Assembly: GCA_039707465.1 (NCBI GenBank)
Contig: CM077648.1
Location: forward strand, 21,080,119 to 21,144,118
Direction of reading: 5' to 3'
Length of the DNA stretch: 64,000 nt
Source of the DNA: Rhabdophis nuchalis
Taxonomy: Eukaryota > Chordata > Lepidosauria > Squamata > Natricidae
In this document: positions 12,019 to 22,730 of the stretch, in pieces
Numbering within the stretch: the stretch's first letter is position 1
Layout: each line of letters begins with the position of its first letter
Translations under genes and position numbers: made by a program
The notes under the pieces: model-generated
Told to the model about the DNA's origin: nothing
Seen by the model: only the letters and a program-made list of their open reading frames with translations
Databases searched by the model: none

Positions 12019-12381
12019 TTTATTTATATACCGCCTCCTCTCCCCAGAGGGACTTGGAGCGGTGCACAGGGAAATTAAAAACCAACATAAAATACATAAA
12101 AAGATAAATAGTTAAAATACGAATTAAACAAAATAAACTTACCGTCCATGATGCTCCAACTGCTTGGCGGAGCATCGTGCAGATGCCGTATGCTACATGT
12201 GCCTGCACAAAAACCACGATTGGCTCAAATACAGGTAAGAATGGCGGCTGGGCGGGCCCTCCGGAACACCATACTGGAACAGTACCTGGTGCTCCCAGCA
12301 GGCACCGGGATGTCTATACCGAGGCGTACCGGTCGTATCCCACTACTGACTGGAAGTAACGCCGGCAGCAACCCACCCCTG
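11592..12381. mobile_element. hAT-like element with a nested LINE tail
   Basis: The left end is CAGAAGTGGGTTGCTACC and the right end GGCAGCAACCCACCCCTG, imperfect inverted repeats. The flanks CCTTATAT (11584-11591) and CCTTACAT (12382-12389) are an 8-bp target duplication with one mismatch. The interior includes ATGCGCA-type and CCGGTT-type motifs typical of this family and has no transposase. About 220 bp of AAT repeat and LINE tail (11924-12146) were inserted later. Confidence 0.75.
11924..12146 (-). mobile_element. (AAT)n tract and L2-like LINE 3' end nested in the hAT-like element
   Basis: A TAA trinucleotide tract of about 90 bp (11924-12015) leads into TTTATTTATATACCGCC and CAGAGGGACTTGGAGCGGTG, the reverse complement of the LINE 3' end seen at 4.6 kb and again at 54.7 kb. 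The element is inserted on the minus strand and its poly(ATT) tail is the microsatellite. The polyasparagine and polyisoleucine frames here are artefacts of the repeat. Confidence 0.7.
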
Positions 12382-12389
12382 CCTTACAT

Positions 12390-13083
12390 CCATGATTCTC
12401 TGTAAAAGAATCTCCAATGCAAAATTGAAAGATCTTCATTCTCTTTTCTGACATAAATTGGTGACTTGTTATTTCTACTGAATGAAAAACACATAAGAGA
12501 AGAGAGATAGACATTTTTTTAAAAACATAATTGAGGTGTGATGTAAATACTAATGGAGCAGGACAAGAGTTAACCTTGGGGTAGAGAATAAAGGTTTTTT
12601 TGCATTGTATTTCTTTTTTTAAGGCTCAGGTTAGTAGGTCGGGCTGCTTTTAAACCTTAAGCTACAATTAAAGGTGATGTGGTAGAAATTGTCAACGGGA
12701 TCTTCTGTATGAATTTGCTTCTAGGCCAACTACATCCTTTCATTAAGAGTAAAATCAATATACTTAAATGTGTGTCTGTATAACTACTATCATAGATACC
12801 ACACAAGCCAGTCTTAAAGATTTTTTTTAAAACTTCAGAGCAGTTTCAATATGCCAAGCTGTTCGAGATATTAACATTTAGAGTTTTGCAGTGATTTACA
12901 ATTTCTCAAGATGATATAGTTTAGTTTATATATTCAATTAATTATTTAGCCAATGAAATACTGCAAGGATTTTTAAATTTTATGACAATTGTAAATTGTT
13001 TACTTACTGATATTTTGTTTTCCATCAACTATATCCTTTCTCATTTTCTCCTGTTTATGCGGTCATATATTTTCTTCTCTAAA
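12390..13083. other. No feature recognised
   Basis: AT-rich flank of the PLE complex with no assignable feature. Confidence 0.35.
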
Positions 13084-13086
13084 TGT

Positions 13087-13311
<225 letters not shown>

Positions 13312-13673
13312 CTTCAGGCTGGTGCTTCGGGCTTGGTGCTTCCAGGAGCAATGTGAGATCTCAGCCGGTTCCTCTTTTTAACTGCCAGTCACTATCACAC
13401 ATCCACGCAAAAAGCAAACCCAAACCCACACCGAAGATGACCACAAATCAGAAGCCCGACCACAAACCAGAAGCCAGACCAAAGCTGCATTATTAGCCAC
13501 TTTAAACCCCTCCAATCCATACATGAAGCAAACTGATGCCCACCACGGAGATGTGGTACAACCACAAACGCGAAGCCAAACAACAGCAATGCAGCTCACC
13601 AGGTCAAATTCCTCTGCAACTCAGACTAACACAAGCACAACCAGGCCCCCACCCAAACAGAACACGCCCCCAT

Positions 13674-13782
13674 CCAATCAGAGCACAGCCAAACTCCCAT
13701 CCAATCAGAGCACAGCCAAACCTCCTACCAATCAGAACACACCTCCACCCAATCAGAATGCAGCCAAGCTCCCATCCAATCA
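13674..13782 (+). promoter_or_regulatory. Cluster of five CCAATCA motifs
   Basis: CCAATCA occurs at 13674, 13701, 13728, 13749 and 13776, spaced 21-27 bp. This is the core recognised by the CCAAT-binding factor NF-Y. The large PLE has CCAATCAG and CCAATCG just upstream of its ribozyme (18787 and 18814 in the right-hand truncated copy). Promoter function is inference; the spacing may simply reflect a short tandem repeat. Confidence 0.4.
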
Positions 13783-13862
13783 AGTCACACCCCCACTGGC
13801 AGTTAAAAAGAGGAATATATATGTAGATTTTGGTTTATCCGGGTCTTTTCCCGTGTAAAATT

Positions 13863-13928
13863 AAAGGTGTTTTTGCAACGTTTCGATGGGATCACCCCCA
13901 TCATCATCAGGCTTTGGCTTCTGCCTTT
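13863..13928 (-). ncRNA. Candidate hammerhead ribozyme, 3' end of left full PLE
   Basis: Minus strand: AAAGG, 11-nt loop, GC, CTGATGA, one T, helix II GATGGG/CCCATC with loop GGTGAT, GAAAC, GTT (predicted cleavage after the last T), GC, 7-nt loop, CCTTT pairing with AAAGG. All conserved hammerhead core positions are present. Helix III is only AC/GT, so it probably works as a dimer. It contains the stop codon of the PLE ORF. Confidence 0.7.
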
Positions 13929-16588
13929 TGCAAATGAACTGCATTTGAAATGGCAGTTTTTCTGTAAGTGGAGGTGGGAGGGGTTGGAATGTTGGCTCTG
14001 CTACTTTTAAACCGATTGGTTGGCTGATTTGCCACATCCTGATTGGTAGCTGGAGTTTGTTGAGAGTGATTGATGATGGTGTCAGTGTTTGTGGCCGGGA
14101 CTTGTTTAGTGGCTGGGACTCGTTTAGTGGCCAGGGTTTGTTTAGTGGCCGGGACTCGTTTAGTGGCCAGAGCTGGTTTCCAGATGTCTGGCAGGCGGGA
14201 GGCATCATCGCGTCTGTTCATATTTTGGGGATGTTTTTCTATTTCAATAGCTTCCATAATCATTCTCCTGTTGGAGTGTTCAGTCCTGGAGAGCAATTTG
14301 GTTTTTTCAAAGTCAATTTGATGACCTGTTGCTTGGAAGTGCTGGAAGAGGGAGGAAGTATTTACTTGTCTTTTAACAGAATTCTTATGCTCTGAGATAC
14401 GTGCACTAATTCTCCTATTAGTTTGTCCAATGTATGTGGACGAGCAGACTTTGCATGGTATTTCATAGACTCCTTGGTTTTCTAGCTGGATTTTGTCTTT
14501 GGGGTTCCTTAAAATGTTGGCAATTTTTTGGTTAGTGTCGAAGGATGTCTTTATATTGTGTTTGTGGAGAATTTTGCTGATTTTATCAGTGGTACCTTTA
14601 ATATAGGGGAGGAGAGCGATGCCATTGTCTTGTTCTGTGTTTTGGATCTTGGGGGGTGTCTGCTTTTGGATTAGTTTGGTGATTGTGTTTCTTTGGAAAC
14701 CATTAGAGATTAATATCTTTGTGAGGGTTTGTAATTCATTTTTCAGGTGGTCTTTGTCAGCTAGGCGTTTGGTTCTGGAGATGAGGGTCTTGGCTACAGA
14801 GTTGATCTGTGCAGGGTGGTGATGTGATTGTGCGTTTAGGTAGCGGTTTGTGTGTGTTTTTTTCCGGTAGATGGTGTGTCCTAGGGAGCCATTGGGTTTT
14901 TTGTAGATTAGGACATCCAGAAAGGGAAGTTGGTTGTTATCTTCTATTTCCATAGTGAATTGTATTTTGGGGTGTAGGCTGTTGAGGTGTGTGAGGAAGT
15001 TGTGTAGTTTTTCTTTTCCGTGTGGCCAAATTACAAAAGTGTCATCCACATATCTAAGCCAGAGTTTGGGTTTGTGTTCCGATTTATCTAGGGCATTCGT
15101 TTCAAAGTGTTCCATGAAAAGGTTTGCGATGACTGGTGAGAGTGGTGACCCCATAGGCGCTCCTTCTATTTGTTTGTACCTTTGTCCATTGTGAATGAAG
15201 TATGTGTTAGTTAGACAGTGGTTGGTTAGATCCAGGATGTATTTGGGGGGGTTGTATTTCTTCTGGATAGCTGTCAAGGTTTCTTTTATAGGCACTTGGG
15301 TGAAGAGGGATACGACATCAAAACTCACGAGTAGATCGCTGGGCTGTAGATTTTGTTTCTGGATCATCTCTACGAACTGGAATGAGTTTAGTACATGTGA
15401 TTTGATAGATTCTGCATAGGGTTGTAATTTTTTTGCAAGAAACTTGGCAAGATTTTGTAGAGGTGAGCCTATGGAGCTGACTATGGGCCTGAGTGGTGTT
15501 CCTTCTTTGTGTATCTTGGGGAGGCCATAGAGCTTGGGGCATCTGGATGATTTTTCTCTGGGGATGATTTTTTGCTGGATTTCTTTGCTGATGGGAGAGG
15601 CTTTTATTTTGGATTTGGTGGTTTTTTCCAGGTAGGTGGTAGGATCTGTGTTTAGAAGTTTGTAAGCAGGGTCTTGGAGTAGGTTGGATAGCTTAGCCTG
15701 GTAGTCAGATGTATTCATTACCACTGTGGCGTTGCCTTTGTCTGCTGGGAGAATAATTATGTTGTTGTCTTTCTTCAAGTTGATGAGTGCTCTTATTTCT
15801 CCTTTCTCTAAATTGCTTTTGGGTGGCTTATTGGAGCATAGGATATTGGTAACTTCGAGTCTGATTTTGTTGGCTTCATCTGCATTGATTTTGGTGAGTG
15901 AAGCTTCAACTCCACATATTATGTTTTCTGTGGGGATGTGTTTGGGGGTGACAGCAAAGTTAAATCCTTTGGAAAGGACCTTGGTTTCTGATATGGTGAG
16001 GGTCCTGTTTGATATATTATGTACTGTTTTTTTAATGAATTGTTTAGGAGGGGGGTTGGGTTTCTGGTATTTTTCAAGTTTGCGGATTTTGTTGGTGTGT
16101 TTTTCTGTTTTGTGAGAGGTTTCTGTTTCGGCCATCCAGAAGGCTAGTTGTTTTAGCTTGTCCCAGAGTGCTGGGTGTATTTTGTTGCTAAGTTTGAGGT
16201 GAAGAGTGAATAGATCTTTGTTGGTTTGGTCTAATAGGAATCTTTTCATGTGGAGTTCATTTCTGATTAAGGCTAATTCAGTTCTTTTCAGGATCCTTTC
16301 AGTGGCTGAGGTTTTTGAGTGAAATTTTAGTTGGAAGCATGTGGGAATCAGGTTTTTATCTCGGCAGTTGCGTAGGAATGTGAGATCACATAAGATGGTG
16401 GCTCTTCGGACTTCGAGTTTTTCGTACGTCCTGGTTAGCCAGAAGGTTTCCTCCCCGTAGAGGTAGGATATTTGTTTTCGTAGGTTTTCACGGGTATAGG
16501 TATGTAGATTTTGGTTTATCCGGGTCTTTTCCCGTGTAAAATTAAAGGTGTTTTTGCAACGTTTCGATGGGATCACCCCCATCATCAT
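13907..16588 (-). CDS. Penelope-like element polyprotein: reverse transcriptase with GIY-YIG endonuclease, left full copy
   Basis: Intact 893-aa ORF. Residues 1-260 are a basic N-terminal region. The RT domain follows: [10 protein letters not shown] (282-291), [20 protein letters not shown] (353-372), motif A SFDVVSLF (422-429), motif [16 protein letters not shown] (477-491), and catalytic YVDD (513-516). The endonuclease begins [10 protein letters not shown] (706-715), with a CxxC pair typical of PLE endonucleases, then TYIGQTNRR (718-726) and SEHK (732-735). Residues 807-833 are five ATK(R/Q)-type repeats. This RT plus GIY-YIG combination defines Penelope-like retroelements, which copy themselves by target-primed reverse transcription. 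The start ATG (16588) lies in the upstream ribozyme and the stop in the downstream one. No frameshift or stop is seen, so it could be active. Confidence 0.92.
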   Translation of the reverse strand: MMMGVIPSKRCKNTFNFTREKTRINQNLHTYTRENLRKQISYLYGEETFWLTRTYEKLEVRRATILCDLTFLRNCRDKNLIPTCFQLKFHSKTSATERILKRTELALIRNELHMKRFLLDQTNKDLFTLHLKLSNKIHPALWDKLKQLAFWMAETETSHKTEKHTNKIRKLEKYQKPNPPPKQFIKKTVHNISNRTLTISETKVLSKGFNFAVTPKHIPTENIICGVEASLTKINADEANKIRLEVTNILCSNKPPKSNLEKGEIRALINLKKDNNIIILPADKGNATVVMNTSDYQAKLSNLLQDPAYKLLNTDPTTYLEKTTKSKIKASPISKEIQQKIIPREKSSRCPKLYGLPKIHKEGTPLRPIVSSIGSPLQNLAKFLAKKLQPYAESIKSHVLNSFQFVEMIQKQNLQPSDLLVSFDVVSLFTQVPIKETLTAIQKKYNPPKYILDLTNHCLTNTYFIHNGQRYKQIEGAPMGSPLSPVIANLFMEHFETNALDKSEHKPKLWLRYVDDTFVIWPHGKEKLHNFLTHLNSLHPKIQFTMEIEDNNQLPFLDVLIYKKPNGSLGHTIYRKKTHTNRYLNAQSHHHPAQINSVAKTLISRTKRLADKDHLKNELQTLTKILISNGFQRNTITKLIQKQTPPKIQNTEQDNGIALLPYIKGTTDKISKILHKHNIKTSFDTNQKIANILRNPKDKIQLENQGVYEIPCKVCSSTYIGQTNRRISARISEHKNSVKRQVNTSSLFQHFQATGHQIDFEKTKLLSRTEHSNRRMIMEAIEIEKHPQNMNRRDDASRLPDIWKPALATKRVPATKQTLATKRVPATKQVPATNTDTIINHSQQTPATNQDVANQPTNRFKSSRANIPTPPTSTYRKTAISNAVHLQKAEAKA

Positions 16589-16609
16589 CAGGCTTTGGCT
16601 TCTGCCTTT
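16544..16609 (-). ncRNA. Candidate hammerhead ribozyme at the left tandem junction
   Basis: The core and helices are the same as in the copy at 13863-13928. It separates the 5'-truncated copy (right) from the full copy (left). The overlap TGATG puts the stop of the truncated frame and the start of the full frame within its CTGATGA core. Confidence 0.7.
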
Positions 16610-17807
16610 TGCAAATGAACTGCATTTGAAATGGCAGTTTTTCTGTAAGTGGAGGTGGGAGGGGTTGGAATGTTGGCTCTGCTACTTTTAAACCGATTGG
16701 TTGGCTGATTTGCCACATCCTGATTGGTAGCTGGAGTTTGTTGAGAGTGATTGATGATGGTGTCAGTGTTTGTGGCCGGGACTTGTTTAGTGGCTGGGAC
16801 TCGTTTAGTGGCCAGGGTTTGTTTAGTGGCCGGGACTCGTTTAGTGGCCAGAGCTGGTTTCCAGATGTCTGGCAGGCGGGAGGCATCATCGCGTCTGTTC
16901 ATATTTTGGGGATGTTTTTCTATTTCAATAGCTTCCATAATCATTCTCCTGTTGGAGTGTTCAGTCCTGGAGAGCAATTTGGTTTTTTCAAAGTCAATTT
17001 GATGACCTGTTGCTTGGAAGTGCTGGAAGAGGGAGGAAGTATTTACTTGTCTTTTAACAGAATTCTTATGCTCTGAGATACGTGCACTAATTCTCCTATT
17101 AGTTTGTCCAATGTATGTGGACGAGCAGACTTTGCATGGTATTTCATAGACTCCTTGGTTTTCTAGCTGGATTTTGTCTTTGGGGTTCCTTAAAATGTTG
17201 GCAATTTTTTGGTTAGTGTCGAAGGATGTCTTTATATTGTGTTTGTGGAGAATTTTGCTGATTTTATCAGTGGTACCTTTAATATAGGGGAGGAGAGCGA
17301 TGCCATTGTCTTGTTCTGTGTTTTGGATCTTGGGGGGTGTCTGCTTTTGGATTAGTTTGGTGATTGTGTTTCTTTGGAAACCATTAGAGATTAATATCTT
17401 TGTGAGGGTTTGTAATTCATTTTTCAGGTGGTCTTTGTCAGCTAGGCGTTTGGTTCTGGAGATGAGGGTCTTGGCTACAGAGTTGATCTGTGCAGGGTGG
17501 TGATGTGATTGTGCGTTTAGGTAGCGGTTTGTGTGTGTTTTTTTCCGGTAGATGGTGTGTCCTAGGGAGCCATTGGGTTTTTTGTAGATTAGGACATCCA
17601 GAAAGGGAAGTTGGTTGTTATCTTCTATTTCCATAGTGAATTGTATTTTGGGGTGTAGGCTGTTGAGGTGTGTGAGGAAGTTGTGTAGTTTTTCTTTTCC
17701 GTGTGGCCAAATTACAAAAGTGTCATCCACATATCTAAGCCAGAGTTTGGGTTTGTGTTCCGATTTATCTAGGGCATTCGTTTCAAAGTGTTCCATGAAA
17801 AGGTTTG
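16588..17807 (-). pseudogene. 5'-truncated Penelope copy, left arm
   Basis: It begins inside RT motif B (ANLFMEHFE) at the palindrome centre and runs to the normal stop. It keeps YVDD, the thumb, the whole GIY-YIG domain and the ATK repeats, and lacks about 488 N-terminal residues. It has no ATG at its start. Lying upstream of the full copy, it serves as the pseudo-LTR that provides the ribozyme and probably the promoter region, as is usual in tandem PLE insertions. Confidence 0.9.
17708..17806. other. Asymmetric 99-bp spacer at the palindrome centre
   Basis: This is RT sequence present in the left truncated copy (motif B to just after YVDD) and absent from the right truncated copy. The right copy starts at the PHGKEK codons. 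The junction near 17807 shares a GC dinucleotide with both parental sequences, the kind of microhomology expected from template switching or end joining. Confidence 0.85.
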
Positions 17808-18926
17808 CCACACGGAAAAGAAAAACTACACAACTTCCTCACACACCTCAACAGCCTACACCCCAAAATACAATTCACTATGGAAATAGAAGATAACAAC
17901 CAACTTCCCTTTCTGGATGTCCTAATCTACAAAAAACCCAATGGCTCCCTAGGACACACCATCTACCGGAAAAAAACACACACAAACCGCTACCTAAACG
18001 CACAATCACATCACCACCCTGCACAGATCAACTCTGTAGCCAAGACCCTCATCTCCAGAACCAAACGCCTAGCTGACAAAGACCACCTGAAAAATGAATT
18101 ACAAACCCTCACAAAGATATTAATCTCTAATGGTTTCCAAAGAAACACAATCACCAAACTAATCCAAAAGCAGACACCCCCCAAGATCCAAAACACAGAA
18201 CAAGACAATGGCATCGCTCTCCTCCCCTATATTAAAGGTACCACTGATAAAATCAGCAAAATTCTCCACAAACACAATATAAAGACATCCTTCGACACTA
18301 ACCAAAAAATTGCCAACATTTTAAGGAACCCCAAAGACAAAATCCAGCTAGAAAACCAAGGAGTCTATGAAATACCATGCAAAGTCTGCTCGTCCACATA
18401 CATTGGACAAACTAATAGGAGAATTAGTGCACGTATCTCAGAGCATAAGAATTCTGTTAAAAGACAAGTAAATACTTCCTCCCTCTTCCAGCACTTCCAA
18501 GCAACAGGCCATCAAATTGACTTTGAAAAAACCAAATTGCTCTCCAGGACTGAACACTCCAACAGGAGAATGATTATGGAAGCTATTGAAATAGAAAAAC
18601 ATCCCCAAAATATGAACAGACGCGATGATGCCTCCCGCCTGCCAGACATCTGGAAACCAGCTCTGGCCACTAAACGAGTCCCGGCCACTAAACAAACCCT
18701 GGCCACTAAACGAGTCCCAGCCACTAAACAAGTCCCGGCCACAAACACTGACACCATCATCAATCACTCTCAACAAACTCCAGCTACCAATCAGGATGTG
18801 GCAAATCAGCCAACCAATCGGTTTAAAAGTAGCAGAGCCAACATTCCAACCCCTCCCACCTCCACTTACAGAAAAACTGCCATTTCAAATGCAGTTCATT
18901 TGCAAAAGGCAGAAGCCAAAGCCTGA
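17808..18926 (+). pseudogene. 5'-truncated Penelope copy, right arm
   Basis: It starts at [10 protein letters not shown], a few residues after YVDD, and continues through the thumb, GIY-YIG domain and ATK repeats to the stop TGA at 18924-18926. It therefore lacks all RT catalytic motifs. It has no ATG at its 5' end. One base distinguishes it from the adjacent full copy near 18509 (GGCC versus GGTC). The stop overlaps the ATG of the next frame by one base. Confidence 0.9.
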
Positions 18927-18970
18927 TGATGATGGGGGTGATCCCATCGAAACGTTGCAAAAACACCTTT
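18905..18970 (+). ncRNA. Candidate hammerhead ribozyme at the right tandem junction
   Basis: AAAGG at 18905-18909, CTGATGA at 18923-18929, helix II GATGGG/CCCATC, then GAAAC-GTT, and CCTTT at 18966-18970 closing helix I. It is identical to the left-arm copies. Self-cleavage would fall between the GTT and GCAAAA, within codon 13 or so of the following ORF, so cleaved RNA would lose the start codon. Confidence 0.7.
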
Positions 18971-21610
18971 AATTTTACACGGGAAAAGACCCGGATAAAC
19001 CAAAATCTACATACCTATACCCGTGAAAACCTACGAAAACAAATATCCTACCTCTACGGGGAGGAAACCTTCTGGCTAACCAGGACGTACGAAAAACTCG
19101 AAGTCCGAAGAGCCACCATCTTATGTGATCTCACATTCCTACGCAACTGCCGAGATAAAAACCTGATTCCCACATGCTTCCAACTAAAATTTCACTCAAA
19201 AACCTCAGCCACTGAAAGGATCCTGAAAAGAACTGAATTAGCCTTAATCAGAAATGAACTCCACATGAAAAGATTCCTATTAGACCAAACCAACAAAGAT
19301 CTATTCACTCTTCACCTCAAACTTAGCAACAAAATACACCCAGCACTCTGGGACAAGCTAAAACAACTAGCCTTCTGGATGGCCGAAACAGAAACCTCTC
19401 ACAAAACAGAAAAACACACCAACAAAATCCGCAAACTTGAAAAATACCAGAAACCCAACCCCCCTCCTAAACAATTCATTAAAAAAACAGTACATAATAT
19501 ATCAAACAGGACCCTCACCATATCAGAAACCAAGGTCCTTTCCAAAGGATTTAACTTTGCTGTCACCCCCAAACACATCCCCACAGAAAACATAATATGT
19601 GGAGTTGAAGCTTCACTCACCAAAATCAATGCAGATGAAGCCAACAAAATCAGACTCGAAGTTACCAATATCCTATGCTCCAATAAGCCACCCAAAAGCA
19701 ATTTAGAGAAAGGAGAAATAAGAGCACTCATCAACTTGAAGAAAGACAACAACATAATTATTCTCCCAGCAGACAAAGGCAACGCCACAGTGGTAATGAA
19801 TACATCTGACTACCAGGCTAAGCTATCCAACCTACTCCAAGACCCTGCTTACAAACTTCTAAACACAGATCCTACCACCTACCTGGAAAAAACCACCAAA
19901 TCCAAAATAAAAGCCTCTCCCATCAGCAAAGAAATCCAGCAAAAAATCATCCCCAGAGAAAAATCATCCAGATGCCCCAAGCTCTATGGCCTCCCCAAGA
20001 TACACAAAGAAGGAACACCACTCAGGCCCATAGTCAGCTCCATAGGCTCACCTCTACAAAATCTTGCCAAGTTTCTTGCAAAAAAATTACAACCCTATGC
20101 AGAATCTATCAAATCACATGTACTAAACTCATTCCAGTTCGTAGAGATGATCCAGAAACAAAATCTACAGCCCAGCGATCTACTCGTGAGTTTTGATGTC
20201 GTATCCCTCTTCACCCAAGTGCCTATAAAAGAAACCTTGACAGCTATCCAGAAGAAATACAACCCCCCCAAATACATCCTGGATCTAACCAACCACTGTC
20301 TAACTAACACATACTTCATTCACAATGGACAAAGGTACAAACAAATAGAAGGAGCGCCTATGGGGTCACCACTCTCACCAGTCATCGCAAACCTTTTCAT
20401 GGAACACTTTGAAACGAATGCCCTAGATAAATCGGAACACAAACCCAAACTCTGGCTTAGATATGTGGATGACACTTTTGTAATTTGGCCACACGGAAAA
20501 GAAAAACTACACAACTTCCTCACACACCTCAACAGCCTACACCCCAAAATACAATTCACTATGGAAATAGAAGATAACAACCAACTTCCCTTTCTGGATG
20601 TCCTAATCTACAAAAAACCCAATGGCTCCCTAGGACACACCATCTACCGGAAAAAAACACACACAAACCGCTACCTAAACGCACAATCACATCACCACCC
20701 TGCACAGATCAACTCTGTAGCCAAGACCCTCATCTCCAGAACCAAACGCCTAGCTGACAAAGACCACCTGAAAAATGAATTACAAACCCTCACAAAGATA
20801 TTAATCTCTAATGGTTTCCAAAGAAACACAATCACCAAACTAATCCAAAAGCAGACACCCCCCAAGATCCAAAACACAGAACAAGACAATGGCATCGCTC
20901 TCCTCCCCTATATTAAAGGTACCACTGATAAAATCAGCAAAAAAATTCTCCACAAACACAATATAAAGACATCCTTCGACACTAACCAAAAAATTGCCAA
21001 CATTTTAAGGAACCCCAAAGACAAAATCCAGCTAGAAAACCAAGGAGTCTATGAAATACCATGCAAAGTCTGCTCGTCCACATACATTGGACAAACTAAT
21101 AGGAGAATTAGTGCACGTATCTCAGAGCATAAGAATTCTGTTAAAAGACAAGTAAATACTTCCTCCCTCTTCCAGCACTTCCAAGCAACAGGTCATCAAA
21201 TTGACTTTGAAAAAACCAAATTGCTCTCCAGGACTGAACACTCCAACAGGAGAATGATTATGGAAGCTATTGAAATAGAAAAACATCCCCAAAATATGAA
21301 CAGACGCGATGATGCCTCCCGCCTGCCAGACATCTGGAAACCAGCTCTGGCCACTAAACGAGTCCCGGCCACTAAACAAACCCTGGCCGCTAAACGAGTC
21401 CCAGCCACTAAACAAGTCCCGGCCACAAACACTGACACCATCATCAATCACTCTCAACAAACTCCAGCTACCAATCAGGATGTGGCAAATCAGCCAACCA
21501 ATCGGTTTAAAAGTAGCAGAGCCAACATTCCAACCCCTCCCACCTCCACTTACAGAAAAACTGCCATTTCAAATGCAGTTCATTTGCAAAAGGCAGAAGC
21601 CAAAGCCTGA
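18926..21610 (+). CDS. Penelope-like element polyprotein: reverse transcriptase with GIY-YIG endonuclease, right full copy
   Basis: Intact 894-aa ORF, one lysine longer than the left copy because of an AAA insertion within ISKKILHK (about residue 672), in the linker before the endonuclease. RT motifs A, B and YVDD and the GVY/YIG endonuclease motifs are as in the left copy. One further substitution lies in the ATK repeats (T to A). The start is the first ATG of ATGATGATGG within the ribozyme; alternative starts at codons 2 and 3 are equally possible. The element probably acts in the nucleus, where GIY-YIG nicking would prime reverse transcription. Promoter activity would have to come from the truncated copy upstream. 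Confidence 0.92.
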   Translation: MMMGVIPSKRCKNTFNFTREKTRINQNLHTYTRENLRKQISYLYGEETFWLTRTYEKLEVRRATILCDLTFLRNCRDKNLIPTCFQLKFHSKTSATERILKRTELALIRNELHMKRFLLDQTNKDLFTLHLKLSNKIHPALWDKLKQLAFWMAETETSHKTEKHTNKIRKLEKYQKPNPPPKQFIKKTVHNISNRTLTISETKVLSKGFNFAVTPKHIPTENIICGVEASLTKINADEANKIRLEVTNILCSNKPPKSNLEKGEIRALINLKKDNNIIILPADKGNATVVMNTSDYQAKLSNLLQDPAYKLLNTDPTTYLEKTTKSKIKASPISKEIQQKIIPREKSSRCPKLYGLPKIHKEGTPLRPIVSSIGSPLQNLAKFLAKKLQPYAESIKSHVLNSFQFVEMIQKQNLQPSDLLVSFDVVSLFTQVPIKETLTAIQKKYNPPKYILDLTNHCLTNTYFIHNGQRYKQIEGAPMGSPLSPVIANLFMEHFETNALDKSEHKPKLWLRYVDDTFVIWPHGKEKLHNFLTHLNSLHPKIQFTMEIEDNNQLPFLDVLIYKKPNGSLGHTIYRKKTHTNRYLNAQSHHHPAQINSVAKTLISRTKRLADKDHLKNELQTLTKILISNGFQRNTITKLIQKQTPPKIQNTEQDNGIALLPYIKGTTDKISKKILHKHNIKTSFDTNQKIANILRNPKDKIQLENQGVYEIPCKVCSSTYIGQTNRRISARISEHKNSVKRQVNTSSLFQHFQATGHQIDFEKTKLLSRTEHSNRRMIMEAIEIEKHPQNMNRRDDASRLPDIWKPALATKRVPATKQTLAAKRVPATKQVPATNTDTIINHSQQTPATNQDVANQPTNRFKSSRANIPTPPTSTYRKTAISNAVHLQKAEAKA

Positions 21611-21654
21611 TGATGATGGGGGTGATCCCATCGAAACGTTGCAAAAACACCTTT
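21589..21654 (+). ncRNA. Candidate hammerhead ribozyme, 3' end of right full PLE
   Basis: AAAGG at 21589-21593, CTGATGA at 21607-21613, GAAAC at 21633-21637, GTT to 21640, CCTTT at 21650-21654. It is the fourth copy of the same motif. About 40 bp further on the element stops at CTACATA and runs into (TA)n. Confidence 0.7.
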
Positions 21655-21691
21655 AATTTTACACGGGAAAAGACCCGGATAAACCAAAATC

Positions 21692-21964
<273 letters not shown>

Positions 21965-22498
21965 TGCCTTTAAATGATAGTATATTAGTTGGTAAGGCTA
22001 ATATGCTTCCACTATTACTAATTATTAAATTGTTTTGGCCCAAATCAGATTTTTGTTTTGGTTTCTGAAACTGTAAAATACAATGTAAATTGAGTAAATC
22101 CTTACCAAAACATTATGAGAGCCCATATTTTATATCACTCTCATGTTGGAGAATTTTACAATAGGGCCTGAAATTTTTGGGATTTGCATTGTTTTGCTAT
22201 GATGTTTATCGTACTTTTCGGAGTATAAGACATTCTTTTCCCCCATAAAAGAGGAAATGTTGGTGCGTCTTACACATCGAATAGAAGCCATTTTTGGCCT
22301 CCTGAAACCTCACCCCATGGGTCTGTTTTTGCCAAAAACGAGCCCATTTTTCAGAAAAAGGGAGCACTCAGAGGGTTTGGCAGGCCTGCAGAGTGCTCCT
22401 GGGGGCTGGAAAGAGCAAAAATGGCACTCCTGGGGGGTTTGGGATGCCAAAAAAGGACCTGTTTTTTGCCCATTTTTCACAAAAATGTGGCGTGCAGA

Positions 22499-22654
22499 CA
22501 GTGGTGGGTTTCTGCAGGCTCGCACCTACTCGCGAGAGCCGGTTGGTGAAATTTAGAGAACCGGTGAGAGGGGGTTCCACCGGCGTACCTGGAAGTAAAT
22601 CTGGCCCGCCACTGCCAGTGACCGAACGGGAAGGGAAGGAAACGGAAGGAAGGA

Positions 22655-22730
<76 letters not shown>

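Noticed and set aside
11556..12107. 183-aa frame with polyasparagine
   Set aside because: The run is an AAT microsatellite tail of a nested LINE.
13674..13800. CRISPR-like short regular repeats
   Set aside because: The repeats are degenerate, without unique spacers of constant length, in a eukaryotic TE context.
13861..14208. 115-aa overlapping frame at the PLE 3' end ([12 protein letters not shown]...)
   Set aside because: Same strand, different frame from the main ORF over its 18-bp repeats; the repeat periodicity keeps it open. No independent evidence of translation.
14057..14395. Antisense frames in the PLE copies (for example 112 aa and 129 aa), repeated in each copy
   Set aside because: They recur only because the PLE does, and lie antisense to the RT/GIY-YIG frame with no domain.
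16588..17811. Truncated PLE copy as an independent 407-aa gene
   Set aside because: The apparent start is a GTG at a junction inside RT motif B; there is no ATG and the copy is a truncated pLTR.
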